Source: JBCBSZ01 sp039185015 (GTDB lineage: Bacteria; Actinomycetota; Acidimicrobiia; Acidimicrobiales; Poriferisodalaceae). From it: a stretch of 64,000 bases of DNA. The first letter of the stretch is position 1; each line of letters opens with the position of its first letter. The stretch lies in NCBI GenBank assembly GCA_039185015.1, contig JBCDAU010000030.1, positions 4,175 through 68,174 of the forward strand, given 5' to 3'. Shown here one piece after another: positions 41,128 to 49,628 of the stretch. The translations under genes and the position numbers were made by a program. The notes under the pieces were generated by a model. It had not been told where the DNA came from. It saw only the letters and a list, made by a program, of their open reading frames with translations, and ran no database searches.

Positions 41128-42906
41128 ATGACGGTGCCGACACAGCCCGGAGACATCCTGATCGAGGCGGAGGAATTCGCCGACTTCGGGGGCTGGCTGC
41201 TCGACTCGCAGTTCGACGCCGAGATGGGATCCCCGTACCTCCTCGCCCATGGCTACGGCACGCCCGTCGCGGACGCTCGGACGACCGTCGAGATCGCCGA
41301 GCCCGGTACCTACGCCGTGTGGGTGCGGGCGAAGGACTGGGTGCCATCTCATCACCCGGGCCGCTTCGCCGTCTCGATCGGTGGGCAGCGGGTGGACCGC
41401 GAGCTCGGCGCCGACGGACTCGACTGGAGCTGGGAGTCGGCGGGGAGCCTCGACCTCCAGGCGGGCCCGCTCGATGTCGTGCTGCACGACCTGACAGGTT
41501 TCGACGGGCGGTGCGATGCGATTTACCTGAGCTCGACCGGCGCCGAGCCGGTCGAGGGTGCCGGTGCCTACGCTCGGTCGTGGCGCCGACGCCTCCGTGG
41601 ACTTCCCGCGGAACCCACGCCGGCGGGTGAGTACGACGTCGTGGTCGTCGGCGGTGGCGTGACCGGATCGGTCGGAGCGCTCGCCGCAGCCCGACTCGGC
41701 CTCAGCGTCGCCCTGGTCCAGGGGCGGCCGGTGCTCGGCGGCAACGCCAGCACCGAGATCGGGATCGGGCCCCGCGGTGAGAAGGGTGCGCTCGTTGCCG
41801 ATGCGATCGCCCGAGGTCCGGAGGGCGACCTCCAGGTCGGACGGCTGCTCGAGGCCGAGCCGAACGCAGCGCTCTTCCTGGGGCACCTCGTGTTCGACGT
41901 CACCATGGAGGGCGACTCGATCGCATCGATCGACGCCCGTGAGGCCCGATCCGGTCGCGAGGTTCGCATCGCCGGCTCCCAGTTCATCGATTGCTCGGGC
42001 ACGGCGATCCTCGGCATCCTCGCCGGTGCTCCGACGATGTTCGGCGTCGAGGCCTCCTCGGAGTTCGGGGAGGGGCTGGCACCGCCGGAGCGGCTCGACC
42101 AGCACCACGGTCACACGGTGTTCTTCCGGACCCGGATGGCCGACCAGCCCGTGGAGTTCCCCGACGTGCCGTGGGCGGTCGATGTGGCCAAGGACTGGGC
42201 AGACCTGGGTGGCCAGGCCGTCGAGCCGGGCACCGACAACGGCGAGGGGCCGGTCGTCGAAGCCTTCCGGCCCGCCGAGGAAGAGCGGTTCGAGCGGCTG
42301 ACCCGCCGCCTGACCCACTACTGGGAGTACGGCCAGTGGAACGACCCGTACACCGAGGGCGAGCACATCCGTGACCACCTGCTGCGGGCGATCTACGGCA
42401 CGATGTGGAACGTCAAGACGATGGAGCCGGAGGCCTGGGCGAACCTCGAGTTCGACTGGGTCGCCCACGTCGCCGGGCAGGGCGAGTTCCGCCGGTACAT
42501 CGGCGATCACGTGCTCACCGAGAACGACATCCGCGACCACGTCGAGTTCCCCGATGCCGTCGTGAAGAACTCGGGGGCCTTCTGCCTCCACCATCCGATC
42601 CACGAGGACTACGACTTCCGCCTCGAGAGCTGGACCTGGGACACCCGTGACGACGAGCCGTTCGACGTGCCGTTCCGCTGCTTGTACTCGGCCCACGTCG
42701 ACAACCTGATGATGGCCGGCAAGCACATCAGCGTCACCCATGTGGCCGGCTCGGTCACCAAGTTCATGGGCAACGGCGCCCAACACGCCATCGCCACCGC
42801 TGCCGCCGCGGCGGTGTGCCGGAAGCACGGCGCCACGCCCCGGCAGGTCCACGACCACCATCTCATCGAGCTGCAGTCCGTCATCGCCGAGATCCATCCG
42901 AGCTGA
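41128..42906 (+). CDS. FAD-dependent oxidoreductase with N-terminal beta-sandwich-like module
   Basis: A 592-residue protein from ATG 41128 (GGAGG upstream). Residues 1-150 form an unusual N-terminal part (ILIEAEEFADFGGWLLD, YAVWVRAKDW, GRFAVSIGGQRV) that looks like a carbohydrate-binding-like beta sandwich. From about 170 EYDVVVVGGGVTGSVGALAAARLGLSVALVQ is the FAD loop, then GGNASTEIGIGPRG, and the C-terminal NLMMAGKHISVTHVAGSVTKFMGNGAQHAIATAAAAA closes the FAD site. This is the FAD_oxidored group found in carbohydrate-related clusters of several phyla. No signal peptide is visible. Substrate unknown. The next gene, an FAD-linked oxidase, follows on the same strand. Confidence 0.82.
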   Translation: MTVPTQPGDILIEAEEFADFGGWLLDSQFDAEMGSPYLLAHGYGTPVADARTTVEIAEPGTYAVWVRAKDWVPSHHPGRFAVSIGGQRVDRELGADGLDWSWESAGSLDLQAGPLDVVLHDLTGFDGRCDAIYLSSTGAEPVEGAGAYARSWRRRLRGLPAEPTPAGEYDVVVVGGGVTGSVGALAAARLGLSVALVQGRPVLGGNASTEIGIGPRGEKGALVADAIARGPEGDLQVGRLLEAEPNAALFLGHLVFDVTMEGDSIASIDAREARSGREVRIAGSQFIDCSGTAILGILAGAPTMFGVEASSEFGEGLAPPERLDQHHGHTVFFRTRMADQPVEFPDVPWAVDVAKDWADLGGQAVEPGTDNGEGPVVEAFRPAEEERFERLTRRLTHYWEYGQWNDPYTEGEHIRDHLLRAIYGTMWNVKTMEPEAWANLEFDWVAHVAGQGEFRRYIGDHVLTENDIRDHVEFPDAVVKNSGAFCLHHPIHEDYDFRLESWTWDTRDDEPFDVPFRCLYSAHVDNLMMAGKHISVTHVAGSVTKFMGNGAQHAIATAAAAAVCRKHGATPRQVHDHHLIELQSVIAEIHPS

Positions 42907-42977
42907 TGGACCGAGCCGACGCCTCGGTGGAGACGGTCGGCGACGTCGCTGGGACAGGATCCTCCGGGCGGGATTGG

Positions 42978-42983
42978 TACGTT
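42978..42983 (+). promoter_or_regulatory. Leaderless-type -10 hexamer that places the GlcD-like start
   Basis: TACGTT is followed by 6 bases and GTG 42990. This supports the GTG as the start of the following gene rather than the upstream ATG 42906. Confidence 0.55.
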
Positions 42984-42989
42984 GCCGTC

Positions 42990-44351
42990 GTGGCCGATCT
43001 GCTCGCCGAACTGCACGCCCGGCTCGATCCCCAGCGGATCCAGACCGACGCTGACGTGATCGGCGCCTACAGCCAGGACCGGGCGATCTTCGAGAGCGGC
43101 GGGATCGCGGCGGTGTTGGTGAGCCCCGACTCCACCGAGGAGGTCGTCGCCGTCGTCGAGGCGGCGAAGGCGGCCAACGCCATCATCGTGCCGCGGGGTG
43201 CCGGCACCGGCCTGACCGGGGCGGCCAACGCCGTGGACGGATGCATCATGCTGTCGCTGCACCGGATGAACCAGGTGCTGGAGATCGATCCGGTGAACCG
43301 GATGGCCCGGGTGCAGCCGGGCGTCATCAACAGCGACCTCAAGGCGGCCGTCGCCGAGCACGGGCTCTACTACCCACCCGATCCGGCCTCGTACGAGATG
43401 TCGAGCATCGGGGGCAACGTCGCCACGAACGCCGGTGGCCTGTGCTGCGTGAAGTACGGCGTGACCCGTGACTATGTGATGGGACTCGAGGTGGTGCTGG
43501 CGAACGGCGACGTGATCACCACGGGTCGCGACACGATCAAGAGCACCGCGGGCCTCGATCTCACGGGGGTCTTCGTCGGCTCCGAGGGCGTGCTCGGGAT
43601 CATCACGGAGATCACGGTCAAGCTCGAGCCGGCCCCTGCTGCTCCGGAGACGGCCGTGGCCTACTTCGACGAGCTGCCGGCGTGCGGCGAGGCCATCGAG
43701 GCGATCTTCGCCCGGGGCCTGCGGCCGACCGTGATGGAGATCGTCGACCAGGCATCGCTCCGCATGGTCGAGCGGGTGTTCCCGATGGACCTCGACACCG
43801 ACGCGGCGTGTCTGATCCTGATGCAGTCGTCGCCGGCCGATCAGCCCATCGAGGAGCTCGCCGAGGTGTGCGTCGAGCACGGCGCGAGTTTCGTGTATCA
43901 CGCCGAGGATCCCGCCGAGGGGGAGATGCTGCTCGAGGTCCGGCGTCGGGTGTGGCCCGCCGCCGAGCGCCTCGAGAAGGCGTTGCTGCCGGAGGACGTC
44001 GCCGTCAAGCGCCAGCACCTCCCCGAGCTGCTCCAGGGCATCGTCGACATCGCGGCGCAACACGACGTCACCATCCCCACCATCGGGCACGCCGGTGACG
44101 GCAACATGCACCCGATCCTGATCTTCGACGCCAACGACGCCGACGAGGTTGCCCGCGTCCGCGCGGCCTTCGCCGAGATCATCGAGCTCTCGCTGTCCCT
44201 CGGCGGCACGATGGCGGGGGAGCACGGCGTCGGCACCCTCAAGCGCGAGTTCCTCGAGGAGGAGGTCGACCCGGTCGCTCTCGAGTGGCAGCGCCGGACC
44301 AAGGCGATGTTCGACCCGGAGGGCCGACTCAACCCCGGGAAGGCGCTCTAG
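42990..44351 (+). CDS. FAD-linked oxidase, glycolate oxidase subunit GlcD-like
   Basis: A 453-residue protein from GTG 42990 (VADLLAELHARLDPQRIQTDADVIGAYSQD), which matches the normal start of the family. The frame continues upstream to ATG 42906, overlapping the previous stop by one base, but those 28 residues are not family-like. IIVPRGAGTGLTGAAN is the PP-loop region of the FAD_binding_4 domain, ATNAGGLCCVKYGVTRDYVMGLEVVL follows, and the C-terminal IGHAGDGNMHPILIFD and GEHGVGTLKREFL are the cap-domain motifs of GlcD/D-lactate dehydrogenases. It oxidises a 2-hydroxy acid. No GlcE or GlcF partner is present. The stop abuts the stop of the convergent membrane protein with no gap. Confidence 0.9.
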   Translation: MADLLAELHARLDPQRIQTDADVIGAYSQDRAIFESGGIAAVLVSPDSTEEVVAVVEAAKAANAIIVPRGAGTGLTGAANAVDGCIMLSLHRMNQVLEIDPVNRMARVQPGVINSDLKAAVAEHGLYYPPDPASYEMSSIGGNVATNAGGLCCVKYGVTRDYVMGLEVVLANGDVITTGRDTIKSTAGLDLTGVFVGSEGVLGIITEITVKLEPAPAAPETAVAYFDELPACGEAIEAIFARGLRPTVMEIVDQASLRMVERVFPMDLDTDAACLILMQSSPADQPIEELAEVCVEHGASFVYHAEDPAEGEMLLEVRRRVWPAAERLEKALLPEDVAVKRQHLPELLQGIVDIAAQHDVTIPTIGHAGDGNMHPILIFDANDADEVARVRAAFAEIIELSLSLGGTMAGEHGVGTLKREFLEEEVDPVALEWQRRTKAMFDPEGRLNPGKAL

Positions 44352-44795
44352 TCAGCCCGGTGCGCTCATCGGCCCGGGGTCCCGCGGCGCGCCCGGACCG
44401 CCCCGCAGATGCGCGAGATCGGCGGCGTGATGTCCCAGCAGGACCGACGCCAGCATGATCGTGACCGTGTTGTACGGGATGAGATCGACGAAGTAGTCGA
44501 CACCGTCGACCGTGTAGTTCAGGTACATCGACACGAACATGTTGCCGATGGCCAGGATGCTGCCGATCGCCCTGGTCCTCGGCATCAGCACGAGCAGTCC
44601 GATGACGACCGACAGCACGTTGCCGCCGACGTCGACCACCACAGGCGGCTGCTCGCCGACCGGGTCGCCTGACCCCGAGCCCGAAGCGGCCAGGAACATC
44701 GCGACCGCCACCACGATGGCGATGCCGGTGAAGACGATCCGTTCGCGGCGGCTCTCGGCGGCGGTCACGAACGACGGTCGGAAGAACGAGGTCAT
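44352..44795 (-). CDS. Small integral membrane protein
   Basis: A 147-residue protein with four predicted membrane segments (about 19-38, 52-70, 76-95, 105-122). I do not recognise the family. The loop MYLNYTVDGVDYFVDLIPYNT is conserved-looking. Its ATG overlaps the TetR stop by 4 bases (ATGA), so it is translated with the regulator. Confidence 0.7.
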   Translation of the reverse strand: MTSFFRPSFVTAAESRRERIVFTGIAIVVAVAMFLAASGSGSGDPVGEQPPVVVDVGGNVLSVVIGLLVLMPRTRAIGSILAIGNMFVSMYLNYTVDGVDYFVDLIPYNTVTIMLASVLLGHHAADLAHLRGGPGAPRDPGPMSAPG

Positions 44796-45523
44796 CGGTC
44801 GGCTCCTGGTGCGGATGGTGTCGACGGGGCGGCCTGCGCCAGGACCGGGTCGAGCGCCCGGTCGACGTGGGCGCGGTGGATGTCGGGCGCGGCCGCGACC
44901 GCGACGGCGGAGAGCGTCTCGGCCTCGTCGGGGTCGAGGCCGAGACCTCGGAGCAGGAGGGCGATGACCTCACTGCGGTGCTCGGCTGTCGCATCGTGCT
45001 CGTCGGAGGCGATGCGGCGGAGGGCGCGTAACATCGTGCCCGTCACGAGGTCGACGACGGCAGCGCTCGGCTCACGGTCGAACCGCCCCGTCAGAGCGCC
45101 CTGGGCGAGGTCGTCGCCGAGCGGCCGCAGCGGGGCCTCGCCCCAGGTCTCGGGTCGACGCATCGCGTCCAAGCGGAGCATGACGGTCGCCAGCTGCGGG
45201 AACGCCGCGGCGTGCTCGAAGAGCAGGGCCGTGATGGTGGCGAAGCGGAGCGCCGGGTCCTCGTGCTCGACGATCTCCGCCATGGTGGTCGTGAAGGTGC
45301 CGACCACCTCGTCGATGACGGCGTCGATCAGCGCCTCGCGGTCGGCGAAGTAGTTGTAGAAGGTCCCGTTCGACACCTCGGCGCGGCGCGTGACGTCGAG
45401 GACGGTCACGGCCTCCCCCTCGGCAGCGATGGCGTCGATCGCTGCGACGAGGAGCTCGCGCCTCGTGCGCTCCTTCTTCCTCGTGCCCCTCCTGGGCGTG
45501 GGCGTCGGTGCCGGGGTTGACAT
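44792..45523 (-). CDS. TetR family transcriptional regulator
   Basis: A 243-residue protein from ATG 45523. KKERTRRELLVAAIDAIAAEGEAVTVLDVTRRAEVSNGTFYNYFADREALI is the helix-turn-helix. A three-half-site operator lies just upstream between it and the CHRD gene, so it likely represses both directions. The C-terminal ligand domain ends with an Ala/Pro-rich tail. Confidence 0.92.
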   Translation of the reverse strand: MSTPAPTPTPRRGTRKKERTRRELLVAAIDAIAAEGEAVTVLDVTRRAEVSNGTFYNYFADREALIDAVIDEVVGTFTTTMAEIVEHEDPALRFATITALLFEHAAAFPQLATVMLRLDAMRRPETWGEAPLRPLGDDLAQGALTGRFDREPSAAVVDLVTGTMLRALRRIASDEHDATAEHRSEVIALLLRGLGLDPDEAETLSAVAVAAAPDIHRAHVDRALDPVLAQAAPSTPSAPGADR

Positions 45524-45553
45524 GCCGATCACCCTAGCTGAAACTGAGGCACC

Positions 45554-45578
45554 TCTCAATATTGAGATGACTCTCAAT
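45554..45578. promoter_or_regulatory. Three-half-site TetR operator-like element
   Basis: TCTCAAT at 45554-45560, ATTGAGA at 45561-45567 and TCTCAAT at 45572-45578. The first pair is a perfect 14-bp palindrome; the second pair (ATTGAGA, 4 bases, TCTCAAT) is also perfect and shares the middle half-site. It is located 31 bases upstream of the TetR start and 24 bases before the CHRD gene. Confidence 0.72.
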
Positions 45579-45601
45579 TCTCCCAGGCGAAAGGCCACCA
45601 G

Positions 45602-46570
45602 ATGAAGGTGCTGCGCTTCCTGTTCACCACGATCCGCGGGATCTTCACCATCGTCGGGATGCTCGTCGGTGTCCTGGCCATCGTGATCGCCGTCGTGCTG
45701 TTCACCGGCGGGCCCGACACGGGAGAGCCGATCGTCCTGGAGCCGAAGGGCGAGTCCGATGTGGTGCTCGACCTCGGGCTCGATCCCCTCGCCGGCGGCG
45801 AGATCGGGCTGGTCTACGAGTCGTGGCTCTCGCCTCAACAGGAGGCCGAGGAAGAGGACGACGTGCCGCCCGGCGCCCCGGAGCAGTTCCTGTCGACCGA
45901 GCCGTCGACCGATCGCGAGGACCGCGACTCCCGTGCCCACGGGACGCTGGCCTTCAACCGGGAGCTCAGCCGGGCCTACGTCCACCTCGAGATCGCCAAC
46001 ATCGACCCCGACGACATCAACCTGGTTCACATCCACTGCGGGCGACCGGGTCAGCTCGGCCCGATCATGGTCGACTTCGGTGCCACCGGTGACGTGCGGG
46101 AGTACTTCGCCGACGGCGTCCTCAGCTACGAGGTGACCAACGACGACATCGCAGCGGCGACCCAGGGTGAGGGCATCGTCGGCGCGGTGACCGCCGGCTG
46201 CCCGATCGTTCGGGGGATCCCGGGCGATCGCCACCGGACGGTTGCCGGCATGGCCCACATCGCTGCCGAGGGCGAGCTCTACTTCAACATCCACACCGTG
46301 CAGCAGACCTTCTTCGGGGACATCCGCGGTCAGCTGCAGCCCGTCCCCGAGTCGGTGCTCGAAGCTGCCGGGATCTCGCGCGTCGGTCTGGCCGAAGGCC
46401 TCCTCGCCGACACCGCGACGGATCTCGACCGCACCGCTGCAGATGCGAGGAACGTCAGCACGAGCTCGTGGCTCGACGACGCCCAGGCCTCACACGGCTA
46501 CTACTGCAACATCCTGGACCCGATCGCCGAGGATCTCCGGGCCGGCACGACGGGCATCGAGGAGAGCTGA
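45602..46570 (+). CDS. CHRD domain-containing membrane-anchored protein
   Basis: A 322-residue protein with one N-terminal membrane helix (residues 8-35: IFTIVGMLVGVLAIVIAVVLF) and no lipobox, so it should be anchored facing outwards. HGTLAFNRELSRAYVHLEIANID and YFNIHTVQQTFFGDIRGQL are the CHRD (chordin-like) beta-sandwich signatures, with HxHCGRPGQLG in between. The ligand is unknown. It is divergent from TetR and directly behind the three-half-site operator. The LLM oxidoreductase follows 2 bases after the stop. Confidence 0.8.
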   Translation: MKVLRFLFTTIRGIFTIVGMLVGVLAIVIAVVLFTGGPDTGEPIVLEPKGESDVVLDLGLDPLAGGEIGLVYESWLSPQQEAEEEDDVPPGAPEQFLSTEPSTDREDRDSRAHGTLAFNRELSRAYVHLEIANIDPDDINLVHIHCGRPGQLGPIMVDFGATGDVREYFADGVLSYEVTNDDIAAATQGEGIVGAVTAGCPIVRGIPGDRHRTVAGMAHIAAEGELYFNIHTVQQTFFGDIRGQLQPVPESVLEAAGISRVGLAEGLLADTATDLDRTAADARNVSTSSWLDDAQASHGYYCNILDPIAEDLRAGTTGIEES

Positions 46571-46572
46571 CG

Positions 46573-47493
46573 ATGGACATCGGCATCAACGGCACCAACA
46601 CCCTCCTGCGTGCGGACCTGGACGTCGTCCGGTCCGACATCAGCGCAGCGGAGGCCGACGACTTCAGCTGCTACTGGCTCGCCCAGTCCGGGAGCATCGA
46701 CGCCCTGACGGTCTTCGCGGCGCACGGCGCGGGACCGGCATCGACCGAGCTCGGCACGGCGGTGATCCCGACCTGGACCGTGCACCCCCAGGCCATCGCC
46801 GTGCAGGCGCTGACCACGCAGGCGGCCGTCGGCGGCCGGCTCGTCCTCGGTCTCGGGCTCTCCCACGAACCGACGGTGCGCGAGCGATGGCGACTCGACT
46901 GGCAGCGGCCGGTCCGTCAGATGCTCGACTTCCTCGACATCCTCCAACCGCTCGTGACCGACGGTGCCGCCGACCACGACGGGCACTTCTGGAGCTACCA
47001 GGGTGAGATCCAGCGGGTCGCCGGACCCCCGAAGGTGATGCTCGCCGCGCTCGGCGAGCAGATGCTGGCCGTCGCCGGACGGCGCACCGACGGCACCGTC
47101 CTCTGGTGCGTCGGTCCGACGACCATCCGGGAGCACATCGCACCCGTCATCCGCACCGCCGCAGAGGGAGCCGCACGGCCGGCACCCGCGATCGTCTGTT
47201 CCCTGCCGGTCTGGGTCACCGACGCTCCGGACGCCGCCCGTGAGCTCCTCGACCAGGTGCTCGCCCACTACGCCGAGCTGCCCAGCTACGCCGCGATGTT
47301 GGCGCGAGAGGGCGTGTCCGGGATCGGGGAGCTCGCGATCGTCGGCTCCGAAGGCCAGGTCCTCGAGCGGATCGGCGACCTGGAGGCCGCCGGCGCGACC
47401 CAGCTCTCCGCCGCTCCGGTGGGTGGGAACCCCGACGAGATCGCCGCGACCCGCGCTGTGCTGGTCGCCGCGCAGGCGGCCCGTCAGACCTGA
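46573..47493 (+). CDS. LLM class F420-dependent oxidoreductase
   Basis: A 306-residue TIM-barrel protein of the luciferase-like monooxygenase family. WLAQSGSIDALTVFAAHG, TVHPQAIAVQALTTQAAVGGRLVLGLGLSHEPTVRERW and the later GRRTDGTVLW are typical of F420-dependent mycobacterial enzymes. It begins 2 bases after the CHRD gene, so it is in the same TetR-controlled unit. It would reduce or oxidise a small substrate with F420; substrate unknown. Confidence 0.9.
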   Translation: MDIGINGTNTLLRADLDVVRSDISAAEADDFSCYWLAQSGSIDALTVFAAHGAGPASTELGTAVIPTWTVHPQAIAVQALTTQAAVGGRLVLGLGLSHEPTVRERWRLDWQRPVRQMLDFLDILQPLVTDGAADHDGHFWSYQGEIQRVAGPPKVMLAALGEQMLAVAGRRTDGTVLWCVGPTTIREHIAPVIRTAAEGAARPAPAIVCSLPVWVTDAPDAARELLDQVLAHYAELPSYAAMLAREGVSGIGELAIVGSEGQVLERIGDLEAAGATQLSAAPVGGNPDEIAATRAVLVAAQAARQT

Positions 47494-47549
47494 CGCCTCG
47501 GCCCACGAAGCCGTTTCCCCCTGAGGTCGACGTCGACCACGATGAAGGC

Positions 47550-48485
47550 GTGAGCGCCGACGATCCCGTACGCAGCGCGTTCGAACGGGACGGGTACGTC
47601 GTGCTTCCCGGACACCTCGGTGCCGAGGATCTGTCGGCGGCTCGCGGCGACCTCGACGACCTGTTCCCATCGGCCGCTGCGTTCCATGGCGAGGTCGATC
47701 CTGAGCGCAACGCCCGGTTCCGTGACGAGTTCGGCGGCATCGTCGACTTCCCGTTCGAGAGCGTCCACCTGAGTGCGCTGGCGGTGCACCCGAGGATCGT
47801 CGAGCTCGTCGAACGGCTTCTCGACACGACGGATCTGCGGGTGTATTCGATCGAGGCGTGGGCGAAGTACACCGGTGCCGCGGACTACGACCAGCCGCTC
47901 CACCGCGACTACCTGAACCACTCGCTGCTCGTGCCAGCTGACGATCGGGCACCGGACCAGGTCGAGTGCTTCGTCTACCTCGACGACGTGCCGTCTGGGC
48001 TCGGGCCGACCGCCTACCTCCCGCAGACCGTCGCCGGAGCGATGCCGGCGCTGCCGAACTGGTACCCGCGCACCGACGGTGAGATCGATGAGACGCATCC
48101 CACCTGGGCAGCGACCGAGGGGCGACCCGATCTCTACGACCGAGAGGTCCTCGCGGTCGGGCCAGCGGGCACCGTCGCTTCGTACCGGATCGAGACGTTC
48201 CATCGGGGCACGGCTCTCACGGAGCCCGAGGGAGCGCGGTTCACCGTGCACGTGAGCTACCGGCGGGCCGAGGCCGAGTGGATCGGTCGTCGTGGGTGGA
48301 CCGATCAGGCCAACACCGAACGGTGGCGGCGCTTCGTCGTGCAAGCGACTCCTCGTCAGCTGGAGCTGTTCGGGTTCCCCCCGGTCGGCCACCCCTACTG
48401 GACCCCTCGGACGCTCGACGGTCTCGCCGAGCGGTACCCGGGCCTCGACACGCGACCCTGGCAGCCGCCTGACGCGCCGGACTGA
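47550..48485 (+). CDS. Phytanoyl-CoA dioxygenase family protein (Fe/2-oxoglutarate)
   Basis: A 311-residue protein with a GTG start. FERDGYVVLPGHLG opens the PhyH fold; QPLHRDYLNH gives H118-x-D120, and FHRGT supplies the distal His218, completing the iron facial triad. The Arg of TEPEGARFTVHVSYRR would bind 2-oxoglutarate. It probably hydroxylates a small aliphatic compound. The gap to the previous gene is about 55 bases, so co-transcription is plausible but not certain. Confidence 0.85.
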   Translation: MSADDPVRSAFERDGYVVLPGHLGAEDLSAARGDLDDLFPSAAAFHGEVDPERNARFRDEFGGIVDFPFESVHLSALAVHPRIVELVERLLDTTDLRVYSIEAWAKYTGAADYDQPLHRDYLNHSLLVPADDRAPDQVECFVYLDDVPSGLGPTAYLPQTVAGAMPALPNWYPRTDGEIDETHPTWAATEGRPDLYDREVLAVGPAGTVASYRIETFHRGTALTEPEGARFTVHVSYRRAEAEWIGRRGWTDQANTERWRRFVVQATPRQLELFGFPPVGHPYWTPRTLDGLAERYPGLDTRPWQPPDAPD

Positions 48486-48489
48486 CGAG

Positions 48490-48506
48490 TTAGGCTTGCT
48501 TCACAT
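48490..48506. promoter_or_regulatory. DtxR/IdeR-like iron-box half site
   Basis: TTAGGCTTGCTTCACAT, 21 bases before ATG 48527. TTAGGC-N2-GCT and the later ACA match the site upstream of the siderophore operon at 56048. About 12 of 19 positions fit the IdeR consensus, so it is suggestive only. Confidence 0.4.
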
Positions 48507-48526
48507 CCGTGGGAGGTGGTGGCGTC

Positions 48527-49576
48527 ATGACCGTCGAGCTGATGGGCGATGCCGGCGCGCTCGAGTCCTGTGTCGGGACGCGACCGCCGGGCTTTCATCT
48601 CAAGTCGATCTCGTACTTCGACGAGCACTGCCAGACGCTGCTCGCCGTGTCCCCGTTCGCGGTCATCGGCGTCACGCTCCCGGACGGTTCGATCCGGACC
48701 CACGCCATCGGCGGGGGTCCCGGAGTGCTCCAGCCCGTCGGCGCGACCGAGCTACCGGTGCCGAGCATCGCGCTCGGGGACGCTCCCGACGGCGCACCGG
48801 TCGGGCTGTTGTCGTTCGTGCCGGGCTACCGGGAGACCCTGCGCCTCAACGGCCGCCTGCGCGTGGCCGAGACGCCGGTCGTGCACCTCGAAGAGGCATT
48901 CCTCCACTGCGCCAAAGCGCTGATCCGCTCTCGCCTGTGGGCCGAGCCGGACTCGACCGTCGCCGCGTTCCGCGGACCGGCCGGTGACGGCCCGATCGAC
49001 TTGGCGACCACCGAGGTGGCTCGCTTCGTCGGAGCATGCCCGTTCCTCGTGCTGTCGTCGGTCGATGGCGACGGCCATGCCGACGTCAGCCCGAAGGGCG
49101 ATCCACCGGGTCTGGTCGCGACGGCGCTCGATGCCAGCACGCTCGCCATAGCGGACCGGCCGGGCAACCGACGGACCGACACGATGCACAACCTCGTCGA
49201 GCGCGACGCGATCGGTGTCCTCGCCATGATCCCCGGCAGCCCGTGGGTCGTCGAGGTGCGGGGCCGAGCCGGCGTCACCGACGACGAGGGGGTGCGCTCG
49301 AAGCTCGAGGTCACGGGGAAGGTGCCGACGGCGGCGATCGTCGTGTCGGCCGACGAGGTCGAGATGCGATACGAAGCTGCGCTCGACGACGCCGGGCTCT
49401 GGGACCTCGACCGTCACGTCGACGCAGCGAACCTGCCGAAGTCCACCCAGGTCTGGGTCGATCACGTGAAGCGCAACGACGACCCGGGCCTCGCCGCCAC
49501 GGCCGCCCGGAAGGCCGTGAACGCCAAGGTGCTTGGCCGCAGCATCGACAAGGACTACCGCGAGAACCTCTACTGA
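48527..49576 (+). CDS. Tandem PPOX-type flavin-binding protein
   Basis: A 349-residue protein from ATG 48527 with GGGAGG upstream. Two split-barrel domains are visible. The first (residues 20-145) ends in LLSFVPGYRETLRLNGRLRV...EEAFLHCAKALIRSRLW, the closing half of the DR_2398-type PPOX family. The second (about 165-300) contains CPFLVLSSVDGDGHADVSPKGDPPG and IADRPGNRRTDTMHNLVERD, the opening half of that family. It probably binds FMN or heme; an iron-related role is suggested by the shared box with the siderophore operon (inference). Confidence 0.8.
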   Translation: MTVELMGDAGALESCVGTRPPGFHLKSISYFDEHCQTLLAVSPFAVIGVTLPDGSIRTHAIGGGPGVLQPVGATELPVPSIALGDAPDGAPVGLLSFVPGYRETLRLNGRLRVAETPVVHLEEAFLHCAKALIRSRLWAEPDSTVAAFRGPAGDGPIDLATTEVARFVGACPFLVLSSVDGDGHADVSPKGDPPGLVATALDASTLAIADRPGNRRTDTMHNLVERDAIGVLAMIPGSPWVVEVRGRAGVTDDEGVRSKLEVTGKVPTAAIVVSADEVEMRYEAALDDAGLWDLDRHVDAANLPKSTQVWVDHVKRNDDPGLAATAARKAVNAKVLGRSIDKDYRENLY

Positions 49577-49628
49577 CGCTCGGTCGCTTCACGAAGTCTT
49601 CAGGCGGGGCTCCGTACGGTCGCCCCTC

